Source: Aplysia californica (lineage: Eukaryota > Mollusca > Gastropoda > Aplysiida > Aplysiidae). From it: a stretch of 64,000 bases of DNA. Location of the stretch: NCBI RefSeq assembly GCF_000002075.1, contig NW_004797271.1, positions 625,801 through 689,800 of the forward strand, read 5' to 3'. The position numbers and the translations under genes were made by a program. Each line of letters begins with the position of its first letter. Positions within the stretch are counted from its first letter, which is position 1. Below are positions 43,459 to 56,900 of this stretch, one piece after another. Below the pieces are notes generated by a model that had not been told where the DNA came from, did not search any database, and saw nothing but the letters and a program-made list of their open reading frames with translations.

Positions 43459-44107
43459 TACTTATAGATCTGCTCGACTGAATAACATCCCTACTTAGAA
43501 ACCTCCTGACCATCAGTATCAATAATTTATTGTTAGAGGCACCAGCCTTCCATGTTCAGGTGCTGTTTTAAGTTTTAGCCTCAAATCTGCTGACTGAAGT
43601 CTTGTCAAGTCATTACCTATATATACAGAGTAGAACTTAGATATAATGAAGTCATCAGGCCTGACCTTTAATTTTGTAGTCTGAGTGTTCGTTATACCAA
43701 CATGAGCAACAAGTTGCTTTGCAGTGTAGGGCCTACAATGTGGTATTTTTCAGGGGGGGATTTCACAAACGTAAGCAATATTGTTAAAAAGGTAAATAAG
43801 AGGCTGTACTTTGAGTGAGGAAACAGGTCTTTCAATCTGAATCCATCCATCCTTCAGATATTATGTTCTACACCACAATAGAAACTTTGATAAATTAAAA
43901 CAGTAGGATCTTGGCGAATCGAGATCATAAGCAGTGGTGGGTAAAGATTATGGTACTGGCAAATATTGTACCAGTGTAATGACCTTTTATTAACACAATG
44001 TTAAGGTTTTTTTTAAGTAATAAAAGTATTAAAAGGCAGGACTTCCGAACTTTGACATCCATCTCCAGTAGAACTGAGCCAAATAGGCAGGGAGATGACG
44101 TGTTTTA

Positions 44108-44408
44108 GTTTTAGTAGGAGTTTTAGTTTTACGGCACTTGCAACACAATAAGGTCAAATGAGTGCCGAAGATTAGAGGTGTTACAAGAGAGTAAGGAACA
44201 TAAAAAAGGAGGGCAGATAAAGACAATAGATGTTTGTTTGATAGGAAACAAGAAGAAAACCACACCAGAGCATCCACCAACCACCCACTGGAGATAACTT
44301 GATAACCTTCCTAAAAATTCAAAGAACACCTCTTTGGGAATTCCAGCCAGGATCATCGACACCATAGTCCAGTACAATACCAGCTGAGCTAACGGACCAC
44401 CGATAATA
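44108..44408 (-). mobile_element. tRNA-derived SINE, family A, full length
   Basis: Minus strand: GTCCGTTAGCTCAGCTGG (A box of tRNA type) and CTGGCTGGAATTCCC, then GTGGGTGGTTGGTGGATGC, TTACTCTCTTGTAACACC and the GTGCCGTAAAAC tail. It defines the 5' end of family A. Confidence 0.85.
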
Positions 44409-44493
44409 TAAGATGTATCATGTAAGTGTAGTGTCCTTGGGCAAGAAGGACAACTGTTGACACATCATGGAGGTAGAGGACAGGAGAGCATTA

Positions 44494-44622
44494 CGCTGGC
44501 AGTACTGCACACAGACGTAACTCATAGGCCGCCAAAAATGACAAACGTCGATGCAATATTACGCTGCCAGTATTGCATACCTATGCATCTCATTGGCCGC
44601 CAAAAATGACTAACGTCTGTAT
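44494..44622. repeat. 65-bp tandem duplication
   Basis: Two copies with GGCCGCCAAAAATGAC and CATTACGCTGGCAGTACTGC / TATTACGCTGCCAGTATTGC. Confidence 0.8.
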
Positions 44623-47044
44623 GGAATTCTGCCAGTGATTATAAGTATAACATAGACATATCATGTATGGTGATAGTTCAGTCCACTGGTTCCAACCAGT
44701 CACTTACAGAGTAGAGATACCTCTGTCCAAATCTATGTCTGGGAGTGGGAAATGGGAGAACTCTCTTCAAACTTCACCCGACGATATGAATCATGTCAAC
44801 ACATAGCCTGATATGACCCTTTGTTGACATTGAAACCCTCCGCACCACCCCCTTAGAGTTCAGAGAATGACCTACATCACCAATCATCTGACAACTTTTC
44901 CAGTTTTTCACAACTCCTTCACCATGATGCCAGGAAGGGGTTATGTCACAACAAAATTTTCTAAAATAATAACAGCAGTAGTGATAATGGTAGTGAACAA
45001 GTCGATATTTATTCAGGAATACTTTCATGTGATTTATTTTTGAATGAAGAAACAACAGCTGAAAACACAATTCAGATGACATGTACATACAAAAAATGTT
45101 CTATTATTCTGCTGTTTCATAATCCAAGAACGAAAAAAAAAAAGCATAGTAAAGGAATCTGGATCGAATCAACCTTTTTCAGGACCCAATCTAAGTGAAA
45201 ATGCCCACATGTCTTTACTTAGTATCAATATCTATCAAACAACAGATACAAACATTATTGAGATTGGACAATTAATTTGAAAAGAAGTTAACCAATAGCT
45301 TAAAATATATATGTTTTTTTCCAATTTTCAACAAAACATGTTTTTTAAATAATTGCCAGTGCTAGATTTCAATTCAAACGGCAAGTGGTACAAGAGTCAA
45401 GAAATATAAATGTGACAGAACAACAGCCAGACAACCACAAGAAACGAAGATGATATCTTTTTGGGTAATAACCGGTAAAAAAACTTTGGTCTAAAAGTAA
45501 ATGTAGACCTTCAGCACTCACTTCTGTCAACCGTCGCCACCATCACACTTCCAAACCTGATGAGATCAGACTATAAAAATATATGGTACTCGCTCAATTG
45601 TCCAATATCCTTATGATGATTAACTCACTGAGCCCTGGTCGCCAACATAGGTGGGAATGTTGGCAGGGCAGAGAACCCTGATCCTGATCACAGAGGGGAT
45701 CAGGATTTCCTTCTTTTTTTCTTTCGAGAGAGAACCACTCAAATGCAATTTAATTTTTTAACAAAGCTTTAGTAGAATTAGAATTATCCTAAACGGAAAG
45801 GAAGCTTTCCAAAATATGGAAGTAGTTTTCACTTGGGTGACCTACTTGAGGCACAACCACTTCTTATTCTTTAAAATATTAGATCTAAGGCCGAGTGATA
45901 ACTTGGAAAGGCAGGATCGTATTAATCATAAGATTTAGGGAAAATATAGATATATCTAGATCTAGTCTTCACATTTTTGCGTTACAATAAATCGTTTTTG
46001 ATGTTATTTTCCTTCACCTTCAGTGAGCAGAAATGTTCTCTAAAATTGAAAATAGTGAAGTATCAAAAATTCTGTTCGGGAAAACAGTTTTACGGATAAT
46101 TTAGTCAAATTAGAAGTACTACAAAGAGAAGAAACGTATCATAATATCTGAGCCAAAAATTAAGCCAGTAGCTAGATATTTACATTCCTGAGAATTTTTA
46201 ATTGTGAAAATGACCTGCATGGAGAGACCACTGCAATTTTATATGGGCCAGGGATCTGTGAGTTAACAAACATACCTCACATGCCACTTTGTGTCCTCCA
46301 CTTCATAGCAGGAAAAACACATCATGAGAGACCCCCTCTTTGACTTAGATCAGCTTCTCCACAGACACAGAGGCACAAAGCACAAGACAAATCTACAATT
46401 ATAATGAGAATAAAATCACACATCATCTAAAAGAAAAAACATAGACCCATTTCCCCAACCTAAATTTAATTGTAAAAAAAAAAAAAGCATGAGCTTCATG
46501 GTCTACTGTGAAGTGCCTGCAAAGAAGAACCGGTCAGTAGAAAAGTAGAGAGATAGTCAAAGAAGCAAAACCGTCCACAATCGGGATTACAACGGAATTC
46601 TTGGTCCATGGTAACTCCCCCCACAATTTTTTCTACACTGACCAGCATAAAAGATTAAAACACTATCCGAATTTCAATACATTTATCAAATATTGTTTTA
46701 TCAAATTCACATTCCAACAGCTTAAAACAATTTTGCGTAAGTGACAAATGTGAAGGACGCCTCATGCAATAGACAGGGAATGCACAAGGGACAGACGTAA
46801 AACCCAATAAAGTTCTGTTAGAGCTGACAACATGCTAACAACCCACTATTGACTTTGTTTTACCTACTAATGTGAAAAAATTGTTTTCTTCACGACTATT
46901 GTGGTGGCAATAAAGGAGGAATTAAAAACAAAACAAAAGGCGAGTAAAAAACGAGGCATCAAGCATTTTTGTTTGTATTTGTCTCCACCAATGGCACATA
47001 TTCATGTCAAAGGTAAATCGGACAGTGACAACAAAAACCAGAAC
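44623..47044. other. Intergenic, 3' of PRPF38B
   Basis: AT-rich sequence, probably including the PRPF38B 3' UTR near its right end. I saw no clear minus-strand AATAAA close to the stop and no gene. Confidence 0.4.
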
Positions 47045-47247
47045 CCCTTTTTTAATGTGTTTTTATGACCCCATCAACGCAAGTTAGCTCATTTAGGAGG
47101 CAGCCTTCTCACCCTGCCTATCAGGTCCAACCTGAGCTGAGAGACCACAATATTAAATAAAAATTTCTCCCCACTTCACAATCGAACTCAGGTTTCCTGC
47201 ATATGACAGCGAAGTGCCAAACTGCTACACCACAGACACCCACCTGT
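47045..47247 (-). mobile_element. tRNA-derived SINE, family D, in the PRPF38B 3' flank
   Basis: Minus strand: GTCTGTGGTGTAGCAGTTTG (A box), GAGTTCGATTGTGAAGTGG (B box), CTCTCAGCTCAGGTTGGAC, AACTTGCGTTGATGGGGTC. It is probably within or just past the 3' UTR. Confidence 0.75.
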
Positions 47248-47589
47248 AGCAGAAAAGACCCATACACCTTTCACATTTTTATAAGGAGCCACTAACTACA
47301 CATGGTCATCAGTAAACACAACATTTTTCCAAACTTTTAAAACAAAACATTCATGTTGTCTATTAAAACTTTGCCCCCCCCCCCCCCCCCTCCTTCCACA
47401 GAGATAAGATCTAGCTACACATTGCAGTGTAACATTAAGACTCGTCAATTACAAAGATTCTGCTGTTTTAAACAAGGCATTAACACAAAAAAGTCCACAT
47501 CTTCTTCACAAAGGAACCATCAACACCCCAAACACTCTCTCACTCAGTCATCATCAAACTCACAGACAGGGAAAACTTTGTGGCAAAAT

Positions 47590-47908
47590 TCAATGTCTCC
47601 TCTCTCGGTCTTTATCTTTGTGTTTGCTTTTCTTTTTCTCTTCCTTCCTTCGCTCCTTGTGTTTGGAGGAATGTTCCTTCCTGTCTTTACTGCGTGACCT
47701 ACGGCGCTCTCTGTCACGAGATCGCGATCTCTTCCTCTCCCTTGACCTTGACCTCTTGCGGTCATGTGAGCGTGAGCGAGATCGTTTCCTGTCCTTCTCC
47801 TTCGAGTGAGATCCCCGTTTGTCACTTTTGCTGGATTTGTAATCCTCTTTTTCTTTACGCTGTCGGTCACGCTCGCGCTCTAGCTCTCGGGAGAAATCAT
47901 CACCAGAT
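47590..47908 (-). CDS. PRPF38B: PRPF38B exon 8 (RS tail and stop)
   Basis: The acceptor is GCCGTCCTCAG|ATCTGG. It encodes SGDDFSRELERERDRQRK, many Arg-Ser dipeptides, and ends in HKDKDRERRH-TGA at 47592-47590. The opposite strand shows long open frames here; these are shadows of the biased RS sequence. Confidence 0.92.
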
Positions 47909-50900
47909 CTGAGGACGGCGGGACAAGAACATTAAGTATACGTACAAGTACTCTGCACTGGCATTGTGTGTGGGGAGAGGAGGAGAAGAAAAAACACAGA
48001 AATAACTCATCGAAAGTAAGAGCGGAACCAATGTTTCTTTTTCTAAGACAGACAACCATCTAGACCTCCACATAGACCTGGAGCTAGTCTGTCTAAGTAA
48101 TGAGAAGCACATCGACACAAAAAACAGTCATTTAGATCAGCGAGACAGTAAAACACACATCCCCTGCCCCCAACAAACACACACATATATTCACAAACCA
48201 CCTGCAATAAGGTTAGTTAGTTTAGTATGAGGTTTTACAGCGCTCGCAACTGCAAAAGGTCATATGAGCAGTAAGGTTAGGGCAAAAGGAGCCACATCTC
48301 ATACAGTCAAGCAAGCAAATAGCGAAATCAGCAAAATGAAGAAACTGTGTACAAATTTCATAATAATGCATGTTTCAAATGCAAAGAATACATACAGGCC
48401 TAAATTGTATAAACAGAAAACATTCAGGGGCCTAAAAATCCGTTCACTGTGTTTTGTTATATGTACATGTTTGCTCTATGTGTCTAGGTGGTTGGAAGCG
48501 CCACTGGTAGGTCCTACTTCTTTTCTTTCCTTCTATCATTCTGTCCGTCCATCTTACTTTTTTTTTTCCCCCAGCATTAAATGACCACTATTCTGTTGAT
48601 GTGCTTCCTTTAAACAAACAAACTATATGTATGCTACACTGTATGTGAAATACAATCTAGGTCAGACAGACAGTAAAACATTCCCCCATCCCTCGACACT
48701 CACATATTAACAATACACCTCATGTAGGGGTTATGTCCAGGGAACCAGGGCTCTTACATATATCATAGCTGCCACTCAGGAAATACAAAAAAGGAGGAAA
48801 TTCACGCGAAGGCGTACGAGCTCTTTCCGAAGGCCGGAGTAAAACCAGTGAGATCCAGAGGCAATTTATTGGAACATCTAGCCTATGGTTTTGGAAGGGA
48901 AAACTGTCATATTTGTTAACTATAGGCTACTGAATTTAAATGTATTTGAACCCCCCCCCCAAGACAGTAAGTAGACTAACATGCACAATTTGACACAGTT
49001 TGGTGACAAAAAATCCAGTCTTTGTTGCCAGCTGGTGTCTCATTAAAAAGTTTCTTTCACTTTAAACTTGTGCATCGATGTAGAGCAGTATTGGATCCAG
49101 GAGGCAACACCTTTGCCACTGTACTGAGCGATTTCTTTATCGCACCAAACGCAAAGTGCAGCAAGCGGCTTGTTCAATTTTCTAATGAACTTTTCAAGTC
49201 ACACACCATCTGCTTCTTTCTCATTTCAGCTCCTTTTATTTTTGCATTCAGCATCAATCTCTCTCGAATTTCTGCCGCTTTCAAGGACAACTTGGCGTGC
49301 CATCGTCCCGATGCTCGATCGACACTGTCACTCCATAATAAACAATGTGAAACTAGTGCCAGGCACAGAAGAATGGATAAGTAGAAAGCTACGTGCGGAC
49401 CTGAGTAAGCCGCGTTTTCCTCTCTCTCCTGGTTCGGTGTTCTCCGCAAGTAAAAAAAAAGTTTCGCAATTTGTGACCGAGAGTGGTCCGGCGGAGATGG
49501 AGGAAAGTAGCGGGAAAAGCTAGATGAAGCGGAGTTTCTGCTATTTAGCGGAAAAGTGGCAGCTATGATATATAAGGAATACAATCTTGATCAGACAGAC
49601 AGTAAAACATACCCCCATCCCAAACACTCACACATTTGCAATACAACTCATATAGGGGTTATGTCAAGGGAGCCAAATCTCAAATATGGAATACAATCTA
49701 GATCAGACAGTAAAACACAAACACACACACACATACTCCACACACCTGGAGTAGGGGCTATGTCGAGGGGAGCCAGACCTCCTTGGGGGCGATCGCCGTG
49801 GCGACCGCCGGGCTCCAGGGGGGGAAGGCCGTCGCACTGGGGGAGAGCCTCGCCGTGGTGGGGGAGACCTGCGCGACGTGCTGCTGCCGTTATGGGAGTC
49901 CTCACGTCGGCCGTTGCTGGCGCTGCCTCTTCTGAAATGTTTCATTCCACAATATTGTATATCTTATTTTCCTTTCTTCCTTTGTCCATACACATATTAT
50001 TTACAGATTTTTATTGAGAAAAATGTTTGTTGTTCCTTAAAATCGCCAATATACATATTTAAAAAGTTAAGAAAAAGAGTAACAGTGCTTTACTCATAAT
50101 ATGAACAAATTGTTTTGAAAATACTGAAAAAGAAATATTTCATTCCACAACATAGTACATATCATTTTCCTTTGTCTGTACGACTAAAAAATGTAAACAC
50201 ATTCTTTACAGATTTTTATTTTGAATAATGCTTGTTGGTCCTTTACATCGCCAATAAATATAAAAAACATAATTAGGAAAAGGAATAACAGTGCTTTGCT
50301 CATATGAACAAATCGTGTTGAGAATACTGAAAAAAAAATATACTCCAAAACAGCTCTGACACAGAGCCCTGCACAGTTGCCACCAAAAACAGCGTGTGTG
50401 GAAGAATGTGTGTGTGTGTATTTCAATAAGTATATATGCCATTATTAAAACAATTTCTCAAAGTGGAATTATCTGCTTTCTATGTATTTACCCTCGTTGG
50501 GACAGAGCTGCTCGCTCTGCCTCTCCAAACGATAGTTCGTCATCAGGGATGTGTTCCGGCTCATCAGCTCCAACTTCCTGTTCTGCATACTCGGGGAAAC
50601 CTGCAGCCACCGGCCTTGACCTCATCTTCATGTCAATGTCTTTCTGAAATGGGCCATAACAATGTTTTCCCACATGAATGTCAATGCAGATTTGGTTCCA
50701 ACAGCAAGTCTCAGGTAATAGAGGTACCAAAAACCCATCCTCCCCCCATTTTTGGAACCTATTACATGGGAGAAATCTTCAGGGTGTCCAGCAATATTTG
50801 CTGAAAAAAAAATTTACTACCCAGCAAAGAAAGCCCCACACCAGCTTGAAAAAGGGAGTTCATTTGTGCCATCAATAACATATACAATGTATTATCATTA

Positions 50901-53900
50901 CATAATATATAGAACGAAAATAACACGCAACAACCTCCAGTCAACAAAATGGAGGATAGACAGACTATCGCAAGCTTGCTCACCACTAGATTTAGTTTTA
51001 GTTTTACTGTTTAGTAATGTTTTTACAGCGCTCGCAACTGCACGAGTGACAAGGGGTGGATGTCAACAGAAAAATCTAAACGGGCAACCAAGCTTACTCT
51101 GCTCACCTTTCTAGCCTCAACAGCACAAAGTCTGCTTCGACTATCAAGGCACCCCGGAAATAGTGGGTCACAAGAGTGACAAACATACATAAGAAATAGA
51201 GGAAAAATAACGATAGTAAGGATGAGAAGAAAAAGCAGCAGTTCCCCCTATGTTGTTACGGCACAGTATAAGCAGGACATTGATAAATCAGCCCATACTT
51301 ACAATTCTACTGTGCATAAGAGCACCCCCCCCCCCTTTGGGAATGGCCTAAAGACACTTCAGTCAGTAGCACTGGTTGGGGGGGGGGGGGGTAGATTTAG
51401 ACCTAATGTGTGCACACAGGGTGACTGCCAAACCAGCTTCTCAGTTTTCCAGGGGGTCATCCATTTTCCAGGGGCAAGTTACATAACAACACACACACAC
51501 ATAAAATATACCCAGTCAACAACATGTCAGTGTTGCACTGGGGTCTTGTTTGACTAGCCTAAGTATTTCAGTGTGTTATAAACTTTCCTCTCATTATTAT
51601 ATATTAAAAAATGAATCCTGCTTTGAGCGTTCGGAAGGGCCTTGAACAAGAATTTCGACTGTGAAGAACCAATCTGGGTGTCATGACTCATAATATTATG
51701 AACATGAAAGGCAAAAATTATTGCTCAAACTCTAACTTGAATGGCCCCAGTAGACCCATGAAGTGAGAGAGTTGTAAGAACTGGGGGGGGGGGGGGGGAC
51801 TTTGAATGAACTTTGGTGACCCCAACAACAAACGCTGTGCTCACGTGCACAGGTTCATTGACCGGTCACGATGGCGAGCCCGACAATCTAAAAATCAGAC
51901 GACGCTTATACTTTCTTTTCTCTCCCCCCCCCCACATGTGACAGCACAGAGACGAGTCCGAGTACTGATTAAATTTTATTTGCGCTGCAGCACAGCGTTT
52001 AGATATAGATCTATATATTCATACTGCACAACCTGCATGTCACAAATGTTACGTTAGTTATCAGTCCATCGCCGGCTAATTTCTGAAAGCGAAAGTAGAT
52101 CATGATTTTCCCGATCGAGCCTCGGTGTCACGCACACTTTCGCCTGCCACCATAGCCGCCATTTTGCGTGAAAAATACTCTCAAACGAGGAAAAGGTGAA
52201 CGAATATTATCATATCACAATCGCGACCGGCAAAAACAGAGTCATGTACTGCGGCTAGGGTTCAATTAAGCATGTTTTGGCTTCATCACTCCGTACGCAG
52301 ATTAATTTACGACCGTTTATCAAATGTTTACTACCTTCACGGCGTATTTACTACCATTTACGACCTTTGCGGCCAGGGCGCTGAATTTACGACTTTTTTT
52401 GCGACTTTACTGGACACCCTGAATCTTCTATCATTTCTGAGCATACATTAAATAGCTATATCACCTATATCATTTGACAAAATAAAAAGCAAACAAATGA
52501 TGCCTTTATCAAAATTGCCACTGAGAAACATAGATAAAGATAATGTCTTACTGACACTGTAAGGGTTAACTCATTCAAGCCTCGGCTTTTTTTTAAAGCC
52601 CAACAACCACAGCAGTCGGAAAATTTTTGAGGTGTAATGAAATGAAACAAGTGGGTCTTACGCTCGTTTGCCCCTTCCCATAGCGTCTACCTGAAAACTT
52701 TGGAGATAATGCCTGTCCTGCCAACGCACAGGGTCCGGGTACCAGGTGCATTCAGTAAATATATAGTAAGCAGCTCAAACAAGTTCAAAGAGTATGTGGC
52801 CTACCATTGTCGAAACCAGGACATAAAGAGTTGTTAACCCAATGTAAATTGAACTTTGCTTCTTGTTACATATGTTTTGATTCCCTATTGATTTGAATTT
52901 TCAAATTATTTTCTTATTACAATATATATCCTCACAGGTGCAGTTGTTGTGGTCCTGTACAATAGCTCATTCATAAGTGTTTCTAAAGAACAGCATTATG
53001 AAATTGAGATAAAGGGATACATGCCAAGTGGCACTGATTTGATGACATCCACTAATGAAAAATGTTGTACCGGTACCTGACTTTTACAATTTTGACTCCA
53101 AATGTTTACCATCTGACTAAAGATTAAAATCTATGATAACATAATTAATTCTTTTAGCTTTCAGACATTCTTTGTCATGCTCTGAAACAATGCTCCTGAT
53201 TTCGTGGACGTGAATGACTGCAAAATCACAGCGGTTTAAAAATACAGTTCTTTTAAAACTGATGGTAAAGAGGGGAAAAGCTGGGCTAAAAATTACAACA
53301 GCTATTTGAGCCGACTTAATCAGACTGACCTGTACAGGCACGGGTATGCGTGGGAAGAGGGTAGAGTACCACTCCAGTTTGACCAGCCACTGACGCAACA
53401 TCTCGCCGATGGTCATGAAGTGACCGCCTCCCGCTTTCACGTCCAGCTCCTGCACACAACAACCAGAGAGAAGAAAGAAAAACAAAAACTGGTTAGACAA
53501 CTCTCAATCAGCTAAAACTTTACAGCTGTTCAAAGAAACAAGTGAAATAGAAGAACCATAGGGTAAAAACCTTATACCCCTAGAAACATAAAGTTGAAAA
53601 TGAACATTGCCGACAAATATCACAAGGCATACTTCTGATCACAAGTAAAAATGGCTTAATCAAAAAAGGAACTTCATGCTTCATACTCAACATCTGACAT
53701 CGAAAAGCAATGACATCCTACACTGAATGGAGAAATGTAACTGTTTTGAGCGCAATTTGGATTTTTGCCTCCATCCACAACATCCCCCCCTTTTATTCCA
53801 CAGGAAGTAACACCAACTCCCCCCCCCCTTTCCTCAATAATACACCCTCTGAGAGCAGCGCCCAATATATAAGGCAAGATTTAACCAATGAGAACTATTT

Positions 53901-56900
53901 TAAGCGAGCTATTAAGAATCGTTCTGTGAGCTATCACTGTCATGTACAAGAACAAAGTTATTGTATCCATGGCAACGTGTGATGTTTACAGACATGATAC
54001 AAGGAAATCCTGCAGTTTAGAATGAGGAGAGCAACTATTTGATCAATCAATCACCACTGGTAAACATTCAAGGACAAAATTATTAAACTCAGCCATCTTA
54101 AACACATGGAGAAAAAAAAAAAGGAAAAAAAGTGCCCCCTTCTTGGGCCCCTGAGGATTTAATTATAACCTCAAGTCGAGGCGTCCGAGATAGAGGCCGT
54201 GGAGGCTGCTGGGAGATAATCCTAATCCTTGCACAGGCTAAGGCAAAGACCCTGCACATACAAAACAGCACATTTATTATGGCATTAGGGGGAAAGGTAA
54301 AGCTCTCAGTATCATCATAACAACCTAACCTTACAAACTGCATTGACAGACTGATAGATCAGTGATCAAAAGCATGTATATGTACAGCCTAAACATCTAG
54401 ACCAATACTTTTATAAATACAAAACCATCTTAACCTCACTGAAATAAGAATCAGATCGATAAACTATCTCGATAAACATAGTGTGTATTAGTGTTTACAT
54501 CTTTAGAGAAATAAACCACTGCTAAATTTGTACTACCAAATTTGTCACGATCTCTCTCATACATCCTGTCTAAACATTAACAAATCAAGATAAGCATAAA
54601 CCATAGAAGAAGACGACATAGCACTTTGAATCAAACAGACTATAATTCCCAGATAGATCTCCAACAACTTGCAAGGAGATGACAATGTCTGGGAGTATTT
54701 AAGGCTCTGTCGCGGTTCAAGAACATTGTAAAGCACAAAGAGCTTATTTTATAATAGGGATCTGTGCTGCATCAATTAATTTTCATTATCATTAGCATTA
54801 TTGTTGTTATTCCAGCACTCTTTACTTCTGAGCACATGGACAAATATCATCAGTGATTTTTCTAGCAAGGGGAGGCAAAGAAAAAGATCTGTGATTTGCC
54901 ACAATCATCAAGTGCAAATTCTGTGACAGACATCGGCGATCATGGTTCCCCATTCATTCCTTTGCTCGCACGCTTTTAAAAAAGCTATGTTCAATTTTGC
55001 CAGTGATAGATAAGTGTTCATCAAGGCCCTTATGTTTATTCAAATGTCCCACACAGTTTTCCAACGGTAGTACCACCAACGTGTTCAGAGTGCTATGTCT
55101 GACAGCTGAGGCATCAGAGGGCAAAGGACAAACAGGAGAGTGAGGAGGAAGACAAAGCTGCAACTCATGCAGAAATACTCACCCATGTCAGGATGAGCTG
55201 AGCTGTAACACGACACAGCAGCTCACCATCCAAGAGGGGGAGAGGTTCTCATGTGTAATGTGTAGTGTGCATGTGTGTATGTGTGCCTGTGTCTTGCATA
55301 GTGAGTCTGAAATCTAGCAGTTCTAATCTCAAAAGAATTCTAAATTTCTTCTCAGAACTTTGGCCCTGGGACAATTTATTTTTCCATTTTTAACTACCCT
55401 ATTCCAAACATAAACAAATCATGTTAAATTAAATTCCCTAAAGAATGCACTATCTAAAAAATTACCACACAAATCACAGCAGAACTCTGTGTTCTATTCC
55501 ATAGTTCAAAAAAGGGAAAGTTGGATGATTTCGAGAGACAACAACAACAAGTTTCTTCACTTGGATCGACTGCATAGCTGGCTAACTGGTGCACGAGTCA
55601 GCACTGGGGCGGGTCATGTTGCGTGTGTGTTTTTGTGTGTCTGTCTGGGATGTATTCACATACCTCATCATCATCCAAATAGCCATCATACCAGTCCCAG
55701 AGATCTTGAGGTTGTTGCGTGTATCTGTACAATAGACAAGTCACAATTGTTATGGTTTCTCCAAAAGAAATAGAAGGTCAACAGTGAGAGACAAACCGCT
55801 ACTCTTTACAAATGGGAAAATCCAACAAATCATGTAATATAAAATCCTAGCACAAGTTCTAATGTGGGCCAAAAACAAAAATGCACACTTGAAACACTTG
55901 GAAGCACAACATTCGTGTGTCATTATAGATGCCGGCAAGACCCAGAGGAAGATAAACATACTGTGGCTTGCCCTCACTGTTTGTTGTATTTTTATAGAGA
56001 GTGGCAAGACCTACAGGAAGACAGAAAAATATCAAAGTCAAAGAATATCATTCCACCAATACTGTACAAGAAACATTCTGAAAAAGGTGGGTACAAGCAA
56101 TATACCTGGTATACAGCCCTCTCTTATTTTCTATACAGTACTGGGGAAAAGGTACTGTCAAAAAATGATTAGTTCATGATACTGAAATACTGTGCTCCAC
56201 GTTGTCTTTTTAAAAAAATAGTACATTAACATCCTTAGTGCTGACAGCCGATTAAAAAGGCCGTAAGTGGTGATCCTGCTTTATTACACAGCACACAGAT
56301 ATTCTGATGTCGAGACTGGATTTTCTTTGTATATTGTTCAGAGCTCCTGCTTAATTACACCGCACACAGATATTTTGTTGCTGGGTCTGGTATTTATTTG
56401 TTTGTAGTTTTGAAGTCCTGCCAAGTCATGCTGCTCACATAGCCTATGGCAGACCTACCTGATGTACATGAAGCCTAGTCCTCTTATGTAGGGTGAGTCA
56501 CGATGTGTGATCAGGTTATTCACCTGTTTCTTGGTCAGCTTCAAGGTGAACAATTTGTAGAGAAGACAGTAAGCACTGGACACAATGCCCCCTGCCCCAA
56601 CACCTCTCACCTGAAACAAAACATTTGTACTGTGAAAAGAGACAAAAATACCATGAAACAGTTTGAAAAGTGCAGATAATAAACCCCCCCCCCTCACCTC
56701 AAACAAAAAAAAAACAAAACCAAAACAAGCATTATTGACAATTTATGCAGAGTTGACAGATTGTGCTGAACACAATGCACACATCCCCCCCCCCCCCCTT
56801 TTCTACATATTCCAAAAACATCTCTCACCTAAAATAAAGCACTGCATCCACAAGAGAATTGGGTACCTTACTGAGCTTTACAAAGATCTTGTCAGTAAGT

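Noticed and set aside
47544-47912. Open frames on both strands over the RS tail
   Set aside because: Shadows of PRPF38B exon 8; only the frame closing with all other exons is real.
49022-49584. Overlapping frames of 117-136 aa
   Set aside because: Inside an inverted-repeat element, no recognised family, mutually overlapping on both strands.
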